In this document: in pieces, positions 6,771 to 13,247 of the stretch
How the letters are laid out: every line of letters starts with the position of its first letter
Position numbering within the stretch: position 1 is the first letter of the stretch
Assembly: GCA_945492685.1 (NCBI GenBank)
Contig: CALYUZ010000001.1
Location: 1 to 15,348 of the forward strand
Reading direction: 5' to 3'
DNA from: an uncultured Methanomassiliicoccaceae archaeon
GTDB taxonomy: Archaea; Thermoplasmatota; Thermoplasmata; Methanomassiliicoccales; Methanomethylophilaceae
DNA length: 15,348 bases
Made by a program: the position numbers and the translations under genes
Notes under the pieces: generated by a model
Databases searched by the model: none
The model's input: the letters and a program-made list of their open reading frames with translations, nothing else
What the model was told of the DNA's origin: nothing

Positions 6771-7142
6771 TCAGGCAAAGGGTGCGTTGATTCCGAGGAT
6801 GCACACACCGAGGGCCAGGACGAGGTACAGCAGGTAGTTCCCTGCGAGGGACTTCATCTCGAGCATCTCGGGCCTGAACCTGAGGAGCTCCAGGATCTTC
6901 TTCATCCCGAAGCACACTGCGAACGAGATGAGTGTGGCCACGACCCATGCGTAGCTTGAATCCCAGAGATTGATGATGGCTGCGCCGACGATCCCGACGA
7001 TCAGACCGAGGATCATCGCGACCGCGAAGACCTTGGTTCCATAGATATCCTTGAGGATGAACTCCCTCTCATTGAACTCGGTGGGAGTGAACTCGTATTC
7101 CTCCTCGGGTTCCTCGACTATGCGTCTCTTCTTCTTTGCCAT
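6771..7142 (-). CDS. three-helix membrane protein of unknown function
   Basis: This 123-residue protein starts with a basic cluster (KKKRR at 3-7) and an acidic stretch (EEPEEEYE at 10-17). A likely amphipathic segment follows, then hydrophobic helices at about 38-58, 64-80 and 102-121, with a basic cytoplasmic-looking loop (KKILELLRFR) at 81-90. It ends directly after the third helix. I do not recognise the family. The ATG at 7142 lies about 28 nt after TTTTAAAT, so the message is probably leaderless and separate from the upstream gap-pgk operon. The N-terminal charge pattern suggests a cytoplasmic N-terminus. Confidence 0.78.
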   Translation of the reverse strand: MAKKKRRIVEEPEEEYEFTPTEFNEREFILKDIYGTKVFAVAMILGLIVGIVGAAIINLWDSSYAWVVATLISFAVCFGMKKILELLRFRPEMLEMKSLAGNYLLYLVLALGVCILGINAPFA

Positions 7143-7165
7143 CGCGTCCGCATCCTAACATCCTG

Positions 7166-7174
7166 ATTTAAAAG
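7166..7174 (-). promoter_or_regulatory. TATA box of the three-helix membrane protein gene
   Basis: Minus-strand CTTTTAAAT is centred about 28 nt before the ATG at 7142, predicting a leaderless transcript independent of gap-pgk. Confidence 0.55.
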
Positions 7175-7192
7175 TTTAGGAGAGGTGGGTAT

Positions 7193-7210
7193 GTGACCCC
7201 GAAGGGTCAC
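7193..7210 (-). terminator. UUCG-tetraloop hairpin overlapping the pgk stop codon
   Basis: On the minus strand GTGACCC-TTCG-GGGTCAC is a perfect 7-bp stem closed by C(UUCG)G, one of the most stable RNA tetraloops. The pgk TGA lies inside the 5' arm. No T-run follows directly, so it may protect or define the mRNA 3' end rather than act as a classic terminator. Confidence 0.5.
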
Positions 7211-8439
7211 TGTCCGAACTTCTCCATGGAATACTTCAGCGCCTCGATGACGGGCAGGGGCTCACCCAGGAGGAACGTCTCCAGGGCACCTCCGCCGGTG
7301 CTCACATACGAGAAACGGTCGGCCAGGTCAAACCTCTCGGCGGCTCCTCCCGTGTGTCCCCCTCCGATGACGGACTGTCCGCCGGAGTCGACCATGGCGG
7401 TCATGAGGATGCGGGTTCCGATCTCGAATCCCTCCTTCTCGATCATACCGGCGGGACCGGACATGAAGCAGGTCTTGGAGGACATGATGACCTTCCTGAA
7501 CTTCTCCGCGGAATCGTCACCGATGTCCAGGGCGGGCTCTTCGCTGGGGAGGTCACCGATGTTGACGGAGACCCTCTTGCCGTCCCTCTCCACCGCCACA
7601 TCGACGGGGAGCAGAACCCTCTGGCCGTACTTGGACAGGATGTCCTTGGCGGCCTGGAGGTTCTCGGGGGTGAGTTCGTCCTGAAGGACCTTGGTGCTGG
7701 CCTCTCCGATGTCGACTCCCCTTGCGAGCAGGTATGCGTTCCCGGCGAGTCCGACGAGAATCACCGTGTCCGCCATCCCGTTTCCGAGCACGCGGTCGAT
7801 CATCTCGGATGCATCACCGAACTTCGCTCCTCCGAGGATGAAGACGGAGGGCCTACGGGGGTTCTCGAAGATGGCCTTGAGCGCGAACATCTCCTTGGCC
7901 ATCAGCCTTCCGGATGCGGAGGGCACCTTGGCGGGGAATCCCACGAGAGAGCACTGGGACCTGTGGGCGGCACCGAATGCATCGCAAACGTAGTAGTCGA
8001 TAAGGGGTGCGAGCTTCTCCACGATCTCACCCTCGGCATGCATGAACATGTCTCCCTTGGCGGTCTCACTGTCGATGGCCCTGACGTTCCCCAGTAGGAG
8101 GACCTCTCCTGGCTTGGTCTCGGAGATGGCCTTCATGGCCTCGTCGCCGAGGACGTCGTCCACGTACCTCACGGGTGCGTTGATGTGCTTGGAAAGATGC
8201 TCTGCATGCTGCTCCAGGTTGATGAAGTCCCATTTGCCCTTCCTGCTCTGATGGGCCAGCATGATGACCTTGGCCTGCTTTCCCATGAGCTCCCTGACGG
8301 TGGGCACGATCCTCCTGATCCTGGAGTCGTTGACGATCTTCAACTCGGTCTTGTCCAGGGGACAGTTGATGTCCACCCTGAGGAGAACGGTCTTGCCCCT
8401 GTAGTCGAAATCCCCGAGCGTGTTGAAGTCCTTGGACGT
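7207..8439 (-). CDS. pgk: phosphoglycerate kinase (apparent ACG start)
   Basis: It interconverts 1,3-bisphosphoglycerate + ADP and 3-phosphoglycerate + ATP, here probably for gluconeogenesis. The frame has only one conventional start near its beginning, GTG at 8376, but that falls inside the essential first strand and removes the family N-terminus. Reading back, the codons for KDFNTLGDFDYRGKTVLLRVDINCP are intact to an ACG at 8437-8439. A Shine-Dalgarno GAGGTG (8445-8450) ends five bases before it. With ACG as start the protein has 410 residues, normal for archaea. Other motifs, counted from there: GGAKFGD near 200, GPAGMIEKEGFEIGT in the nucleotide site, GGGHT, and GGGALETFLLG near the end. 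It lies 9 nt after gap. Identity is certain; the start is the odd point. Confidence 0.93.
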   Translation of the reverse strand, partial: TSKDFNTLGDFDYRGKTVLLRVDINCPLDKTELKIVNDSRIRRIVPTVRELMGKQAKVIMLAHQSRKGKWDFINLEQHAEHLSKHINAPVRYVDDVLGDEAMKAISETKPGEVLLLGNVRAIDSETAKGDMFMHAEGEIVEKLAPLIDYYVCDAFGAAHRSQCSLVGFPAKVPSASGRLMAKEMFALKAIFENPRRPSVFILGGAKFGDASEMIDRVLGNGMADTVILVGLAGNAYLLARGVDIGEASTKVLQDELTPENLQAAKDILSKYGQRVLLPVDVAVERDGKRVSVNIGDLPSEEPALDIGDDSAEKFRKVIMSSKTCFMSGPAGMIEKEGFEIGTRILMTAMVDSGGQSVIGGGHTGGAAERFDLADRFSYVSTGGGALETFLLGEPLPVIEALKYSMEKFGQ

Positions 8440-8444
8440 GTTCC

Positions 8445-8450
8445 CACCTC
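8445..8450 (-). promoter_or_regulatory. Shine-Dalgarno deciding the pgk start
   Basis: Minus-strand GAGGTG overlaps the gap TGA and ends five bases before the ACG at 8439. No comparable site precedes the GTG at 8376, so this element argues that translation begins at the ACG. Confidence 0.6.
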
Positions 8451-9471
8451 AGAGTGTCTTGGAGATGCCGAGGGCGGCATCGGTCTTGGCCCTGGATGCG
8501 GCGGCATCCTGCTCGACCTTGCACATGGACCTGATGCAGTCGATGTTCTCGGGGATGACATCGGACTCCTGGTGGACCGCCTGGTAATAATACAGGGTGT
8601 TGCCGACGACCTTGATCCCGTCCTCCCAGACGACGATCTCGTACATGTCGGACCTGTCACGTCCGAGGTCCCTTGCCAGCTCCATGATCTGGGCGGTGGT
8701 CTTGATGCCGTCCTTGCTCTTCACGAGCCTGACACGGGGAGCCTCCTTCAGGACGTCGATAACCTCCTGGGTGGTGGTCTCGGTGGCTAGCTGTGCGACG
8801 ACGGTGTGGACGTGCATCAGGGTGGTGGATGCCTTGATCGCCATGGTGTTGATGTTCAGCCAGGGCATGATGCTCTGCACATCGGGTCCGTGGTGGGTGG
8901 GCAGCTTGACGGAGGGCTCGAGGCCGTTGATGGGTCCGTTCTTGCTGTCACCGGGATCTGCGGCACGCCTGACGATGGTGACGAAAGCCTGCTCGACCTT
9001 GAACTTCTTGTCGATGGGGTTCAGGGTCCTGAGGAGACCGGTGGTGTTGCACGAGACGACACGGGAGAGCTGTGCTCCCCATGACTCGGAGTAGTTGGCG
9101 GTGGAGTTGAAGGATATGCCCGTGAGGCTGTGGTCCTCCCCTCCCTGGAAGATGGCCTTGACGCCGGCCTCCTGGTACTGGGCCTTGTACATCTCTCCGA
9201 CATTTCCGGGTGTGCAGTCGACGACGATGTCGACCTTCTTGTACATGTCCTTGATAGTTCCAGCGATCTTCACTCCGGCCTCGTTGAAAGCCTCGACGCT
9301 CTCCTCGGGGACGTAGAGGTCGTACCCCTTGGCGAGTGCGGCGAGTGCCTCGAAGTTCGGCCTGGTCTTGGTGACACCGACGAGCTCCATGTCGTCCTGT
9401 GCCGCGACCGCGGATGCCACTCTTTTACCGATGGTTCCGTAACCGTTTACTCCAACCCTGATTTTCGCCAT
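8449..9471 (-). CDS. gap: type II glyceraldehyde-3-phosphate dehydrogenase (archaeal)
   Basis: It is the phosphorylating, NAD(P)-dependent GAPDH of archaea, paired with pgk in the gluconeogenic direction in methanogens. The 340 residues match the family. The Rossmann loop NGYGTIG is at 9-15, the catalytic Cys141 sits in SCNTTGL at 140-146, and the HHGPDV signature is at 193-198. The ATG at 9471 is followed by a perfect family N-terminus (KIRVGVNGYGTIG). A weak AGGT ribosome site lies just upstream and a TATA-like T-run about 37 nt away, so it heads the gap-pgk operon. It is divergent from the first acetolactate synthase gene. Confidence 0.97.
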   Translation of the reverse strand: MAKIRVGVNGYGTIGKRVASAVAAQDDMELVGVTKTRPNFEALAALAKGYDLYVPEESVEAFNEAGVKIAGTIKDMYKKVDIVVDCTPGNVGEMYKAQYQEAGVKAIFQGGEDHSLTGISFNSTANYSESWGAQLSRVVSCNTTGLLRTLNPIDKKFKVEQAFVTIVRRAADPGDSKNGPINGLEPSVKLPTHHGPDVQSIMPWLNINTMAIKASTTLMHVHTVVAQLATETTTQEVIDVLKEAPRVRLVKSKDGIKTTAQIMELARDLGRDRSDMYEIVVWEDGIKVVGNTLYYYQAVHQESDVIPENIDCIRSMCKVEQDAAASRAKTDAALGISKTL

Positions 9472-9502
9472 GATAATAACCTGTATTCACGATGGATGTC
9501 CA

Positions 9503-9510
9503 GTAAAAAA
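9503..9510 (-). promoter_or_regulatory. TATA-like element of gap-pgk
   Basis: Minus-strand TTTTTTAC is centred about 35 nt before the gap ATG, predicting a leader of about 10 nt that includes CAGGT. Confidence 0.4.
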
Positions 9511-9528
9511 TAGTATTGATATGACACC

Positions 9529-9560
9529 CATCCGTCGGGACACTACACGACGGTCGGATG
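9529..9560. promoter_or_regulatory. imperfect inverted repeat between gap and ilvB1 promoters
   Basis: CATCCG at 9529-9534 and CGGATG at 9555-9560 are exact inverted copies, extended inward by TCG (9535-9537) and CGA (9548-9550) with a four-base interruption on the right. It lies about 20 nt upstream of the ilvB1 TATA and behind the gap promoter, a plausible operator position. Chance is possible. Confidence 0.2.
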
Positions 9561-9580
9561 CGACCATCCCACCGCCAATC

Positions 9581-9588
9581 CTTATAAG
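9581..9588 (+). promoter_or_regulatory. TATA box of the first acetolactate synthase gene
   Basis: CTTATAAG is centred about 39 nt before the ATG. The predicted short leader contains the Shine-Dalgarno GGAAGGT at 9610-9616. Confidence 0.6.
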
Positions 9589-9623
9589 AGAATCACACAA
9601 TTCTCCGCCGGAAGGTATCGACA

Positions 9624-11291
9624 ATGAAAGGTACGAAGGCACTGCTGAGTATGCTTGAGAACAAGGGAGTCGACACCATCTTCGGATATCCCGGAGGAAG
9701 TGTCATCTCCATCTACGACGAGCTTCTCGACTCGTCCATCAGGCATGTACTGGTACGCCACGAGCAATGTGCCGCCCACATGGCGGACGGATACGCACGT
9801 GCGAAAAACCAGCCCGGAGTGTGCCTCGCCACCAGCGGTCCCGGTACCACCAACCTCGTCACGGGCATCGCCACCGCATATGCCGACTCGGTTCCGATGA
9901 TCGCACTCACCGGACAGGTCGCAGCTGGATCCCTCGGACTCGGGGCGTTCCAGGAGGTCGATGCGTACAGTCTCCTGATGCCCGTCACGAAGCACAGCTA
10001 CCGTGTCCTGGACGTCAACAGGCTGCCGCATGCCATACACGAGGCATGGGAGATCTGCCAGATGGGACGCAGAGGACCTGTTCACATAGACCTGCCCATC
10101 GACCAGATGAACTCCGAGATCGACGTCTCGTTCATAGACGAGAAGTACGGGGTCAAGCCGCTGACGGAGGACGTCTCCGCGATGAACGATGCCGTGAAGT
10201 GGATCAGGGAGGCCAAGAGGCCGCTCATCCTCGTCGGCGGAGGCGCGATAGATGCATCCGCGGAGGTCATGGAACTCGCAAGACTGCTGGGAGCACCGGT
10301 GGACACCACCCTCATGGGAACCGGGATCGTCCCCTACGACTACGAGATGTACATGGGTCCCCTGGGGATGCACGGGAAGATGGCCGCGCTCACCATGAGC
10401 AGGGAGGCCGACCTGATCATATCAATAGGAAGCAGGTTCTCCGACAGGACGTACAGCTCCCACGACCGCATGGACGACCCCCAGGGAAGGATCATCCACA
10501 TCGACATGGACGCCACCGAGTTCGACAAGCACAAGCACACGTGCTCGGTGAACCTCCAGGGCGACGCGAAGAGGGTTGTCAGGCTCCTCATCGATGCCAT
10601 CGGAGGCACCGCACCCTCGTATGCCGAGTGGATCGACCATGCGAAGCAGATCAAGAAGAGGTGCTTCTGTGACCAGAGGAAGGAATGCATCCCGATAGCG
10701 CCTCAGAGGATAATGTACGAGATCAACCAGCTGATCGATGACGACACCATCATCACCACCGATGTCGGTCAGAACCAGATGTGGGCGATGCACTACCTGA
10801 ACATCAGCCATCCCCGTCAGTTCCTCACATCCGGAACCTTCGGAACCATGGGATTCGGACTGCCTTCCGCGATCGGAGCGAAGGCGGCCATGCCCGACAA
10901 GAAGGTCCTCACCATCACAGGGGATGCGGGACTGCAGATGGTCATCCAGGAGCTCGCCACCTCCGTGGCCGAGGACCTGCCCGTCACCGTCATCCTGCTG
11001 AACAACGGAACCCTGGGAATGGTCAGGCAGATGCAGAAGTTCTTCTGGAACGAGAGGTACTCCGCAACAACGCTCGGTGCGAACCCCGACTTCGTCAAGG
11101 TCGCCGAGGGATTCGGATGCAAGGGAATCCATGTTGAGAAGCCCGGAGAGATCGGAGATGCGATCAGGCAGGCCATGGACAATGACGTCACCACCGTCGT
11201 CGAGATCATGGTCGACCCGGACATCGAGATCCTGCCCATGCTTCCGGCGAACCCCAACATCCCCATGGTCAAGGGCTACTGCCCGTTCTGA
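9624..11291 (+). CDS. ilvB: acetolactate synthase catalytic subunit, paralogue 1 (specificity Trp replaced by Met)
   Basis: This ThDP-dependent enzyme condenses two pyruvates to 2-acetolactate (valine, leucine) or pyruvate with 2-ketobutyrate (isoleucine). It has 555 residues. Seen: YPGGS at 22-26, the catalytic Glu47 in RHEQCAAHMADGYAR, SGPGTTNL, GAFQEVDAYSLLMPVTKH, a GSRFSDR segment in the FAD-like domain, FGTMGFGLPSAIGAK, and the ThDP/Mg motif GDAG (433-436) with Asn460-Asn461. Two positions are unusual: GDA instead of GDG, and VRQMQ instead of VRQWQ, with Met470 at the site of the Trp that favours 2-ketobutyrate. Ser29 replaces a usual Pro. No regulatory (IlvN/H) subunit gene is nearby. 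It is monocistronic, ending in a GNRA hairpin. By eye it is very similar to the next gene along its whole length. Confidence 0.93.
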   Translation: MKGTKALLSMLENKGVDTIFGYPGGSVISIYDELLDSSIRHVLVRHEQCAAHMADGYARAKNQPGVCLATSGPGTTNLVTGIATAYADSVPMIALTGQVAAGSLGLGAFQEVDAYSLLMPVTKHSYRVLDVNRLPHAIHEAWEICQMGRRGPVHIDLPIDQMNSEIDVSFIDEKYGVKPLTEDVSAMNDAVKWIREAKRPLILVGGGAIDASAEVMELARLLGAPVDTTLMGTGIVPYDYEMYMGPLGMHGKMAALTMSREADLIISIGSRFSDRTYSSHDRMDDPQGRIIHIDMDATEFDKHKHTCSVNLQGDAKRVVRLLIDAIGGTAPSYAEWIDHAKQIKKRCFCDQRKECIPIAPQRIMYEINQLIDDDTIITTDVGQNQMWAMHYLNISHPRQFLTSGTFGTMGFGLPSAIGAKAAMPDKKVLTITGDAGLQMVIQELATSVAEDLPVTVILLNNGTLGMVRQMQKFFWNERYSATTLGANPDFVKVAEGFGCKGIHVEKPGEIGDAIRQAMDNDVTTVVEIMVDPDIEILPMLPANPNIPMVKGYCPF

Positions 11292-11303
11292 AACCCAATC
11301 AAA

Positions 11304-11323
11304 CCCCGTCCGCAAGGGCGGGG
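11304..11323 (+). terminator. GNRA-loop hairpin after the first acetolactate synthase gene
   Basis: CCCCGTCC-GCAA-GGGCGGGG forms an 8-bp stem with one G-U pair and a GCAA tetraloop, 13 nt after the TGA. No strong T-run follows, only ATT-rich sequence near 11337-11343. It probably marks the 3' end of the transcript. Confidence 0.5.
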
Positions 11324-11403
11324 ATCCATTCCGTAGATTATTTAGAACGAGGAATCCACGGAAAGGGATCTTCGAAGCCGTATCATCATCCATCGACAGG
11401 GAT

Positions 11404-11526
11404 GTGGACAGTATATGCAGGAATGTCACCAACGCCCTGTCCTCTCTGAGAAAGGACGATGTCATCGAGAACATAGGCACGAGCAGACTGCCCGCATACC
11501 GTATGAAAGCGCATGGGCACGAATAA
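11404..11526 (+). CDS. possible 40-residue peptide or gene remnant between the two ilvB genes
   Basis: From a GTG at 11404 to TAA at 11526 the frame uses codons like its neighbours (GTC ATC GAG AAC, CTG CCC GCA TAC) and encodes a short charged peptide with one Cys and a basic His-containing end. The frame is open further upstream but has no canonical start after the hairpin. A TATA-like ATTATTTA lies at 11337-11344. The ribosome site is poor. I recognise no family. It could be a small gene, the 3' remnant of a larger one, or chance; I see nothing else in this 290-base gap besides the hairpin and the downstream promoter. Confidence 0.2.
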   Translation: MDSICRNVTNALSSLRKDDVIENIGTSRLPAYRMKAHGHE

Positions 11527-11541
11527 TCGACTCCACCAACA

Positions 11542-11550
11542 TTTATTATA
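11542..11550 (+). promoter_or_regulatory. TATA box of the second acetolactate synthase gene
   Basis: TTTATTATA is centred about 36 nt before the ATG at 11582. The short leader carries GAAGG (11570-11574) as ribosome site. This makes the ilvB2-cca unit independent of ilvB1. Confidence 0.6.
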
Positions 11551-11581
11551 AAAGAACAGTTGCGCACACGAAGGCATTAAC

Positions 11582-13246
11582 ATGAAAGGCACGAAAGCAC
11601 TGGTAACCATGCTCGACAAGAAAGGCGTCGACACGATGTTCGGATACCCCGGCGGAAGCGTCATCCCCATCTACGACGAACTCTACGACTCCAGCATCAG
11701 GCACATCCTCGTACGTCACGAGCAGTGCGCAGCCCACATGGCCGACGGTTATGCACGCGCCAGCGGACGCCCCGGAGTCTGTCTTGCCACAAGCGGTCCC
11801 GGAGCGACCAACCTCATCACCGGAGTCGCCACCGCGTATGCCGACTCCGTCCCCATGCTCGCACTGACCGGACAGGTCGGTACGGGATCCCTCGGACTCG
11901 GGGCCTTCCAGGAGGTGGATGCCTACAGCCTCCTCATGCCGATCACTAAACACAACTTCCGCGTACTGGACTCCAACAGGCTCCCCCACGCCATAACCGA
12001 GGCATGGGACATCTGCCAGATGGGCAGGCCCGGACCCGTCCACATCGACCTCCCCGTGGACCAGATGAAGTCCGAGGTCGACGTCTCCTACCTCGATGAG
12101 GAGTACGGGGTCAAACCCATCCCCGAGGACCTCTCCGGCATCGACCAGGCAATCAGGTGGATCAGGGAAGCGAAGAAACCGGTCATCCTCGTCGGAGGAG
12201 GAGCCATCAACGCATGCAAGGAGGTCAGGGAACTGGCCGATCTGCTCCGTGCCCCCGTGGACGTCACACTCATGGGAATGGGCATCATCCCATCCTCATA
12301 CGACCTTAACATGGGGCCCCTCGGGATGCACGGAAGGATGGCATCCAAGATCGCCATGAACGAGGCCGACCTGGTCATATCAGTGGGAAGCAGGTTCTCC
12401 GACAGGACATGGAGCGTCAAGAGCCGCATGCAGGACACCGAGGGGAGGATCATCCACATCGATGTCGATGCGACCGAGTTCGGGAAGCACAAGTTCCGCA
12501 ACTGCGTGAACCTCCAGGGAGACGCCCGCAGGGCCGTCAGGATGCTCGTCGAGGGCCTGAAAGGATACACTCCCAACAAGGCATGGACCGACAGGGGCCT
12601 GGAGCTCAGGAGGAGGTGCACATGCAACCTGGACCTGGACGCCACCCCCATCCTCCCCCAGAAGGTCATGTTCGAGCTGAACAAGATCATCAAGGACGAT
12701 ACGATCATCACCACCGATGTCGGTCAGAACCAGATGTGGGCGATGCACCACCTCAACTTCGAGCACCCCCGCCAGCTCCTGTCCTCCGGAACATTCGGTA
12801 CCATGGGATTCGGACTGCCCGCGGCGATCGGAGCCAAAGCGGCGAAACCGGAATCGAACGTCGTCGCCATCACCGGGGACGGAGGATTCCAGATGGTCAT
12901 GCAGGAGGTCGCCACATCGCTGGCGGAGGACCTGCCTGTCACCATCGTGCTGCTCAACAACGGAGTACTGGGAATGGTCAGGCAGTGGCAGAAGCTGTTC
13001 TGGAACGAGAGATACAGCCAGACCACCCTGGACGCCACACCCGACTTCGTCAAGATGGCCGAGGCGTTCGGGGCCAAGGGAATCCTCGTGGAGAAGCCCG
13101 GCGAGATCGGAGATGCACTCAAGGAGGCCATGGACTGCGGAAGGACCTGCCTCGTGGAGGTCAGGGTCGATGTCAACGAGGACATCCTCCCTATGCTCCC
13201 AGCAGACCCCAACGCCGCCGCCGTCCAGGGACGCTGCCCGTTCTGA
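11582..13246 (+). CDS. ilvB: acetolactate synthase catalytic subunit, paralogue 2 (canonical residues)
   Basis: Same reaction class as the preceding gene: branched-chain amino acid synthesis in the cytoplasm with ThDP and Mg. At 554 residues it keeps the canonical residues: YPGGSVIPIYD at 22-32, Glu47, SGPGATNL, ALTGQV, the FQEVD segment, GSRFSDR, FGTMGFGLPAAIGAK, ThDP motif GDGG at 432-435 with its Asn pair, and the specificity Trp469 in VRQWQ. It should therefore be able to prefer 2-ketobutyrate and feed isoleucine synthesis, unlike paralogue 1; that split is inference. In the first 60 residues only eight positions differ between the two proteins. It has its own promoter and is followed after one base by the CCA-adding enzyme gene. 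No small subunit gene is in the window. Confidence 0.95.
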   Translation: MKGTKALVTMLDKKGVDTMFGYPGGSVIPIYDELYDSSIRHILVRHEQCAAHMADGYARASGRPGVCLATSGPGATNLITGVATAYADSVPMLALTGQVGTGSLGLGAFQEVDAYSLLMPITKHNFRVLDSNRLPHAITEAWDICQMGRPGPVHIDLPVDQMKSEVDVSYLDEEYGVKPIPEDLSGIDQAIRWIREAKKPVILVGGGAINACKEVRELADLLRAPVDVTLMGMGIIPSSYDLNMGPLGMHGRMASKIAMNEADLVISVGSRFSDRTWSVKSRMQDTEGRIIHIDVDATEFGKHKFRNCVNLQGDARRAVRMLVEGLKGYTPNKAWTDRGLELRRRCTCNLDLDATPILPQKVMFELNKIIKDDTIITTDVGQNQMWAMHHLNFEHPRQLLSSGTFGTMGFGLPAAIGAKAAKPESNVVAITGDGGFQMVMQEVATSLAEDLPVTIVLLNNGVLGMVRQWQKLFWNERYSQTTLDATPDFVKMAEAFGAKGILVEKPGEIGDALKEAMDCGRTCLVEVRVDVNEDILPMLPADPNAAAVQGRCPF

Positions 13247-13247
13247 G

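Noticed and set aside
9624..13246. Tandem ilvB copies as an assembly artefact
   Set aside because: The copies differ throughout in codons and residues, have different promoters and different flanks, and are both intact, so this is an old duplication.
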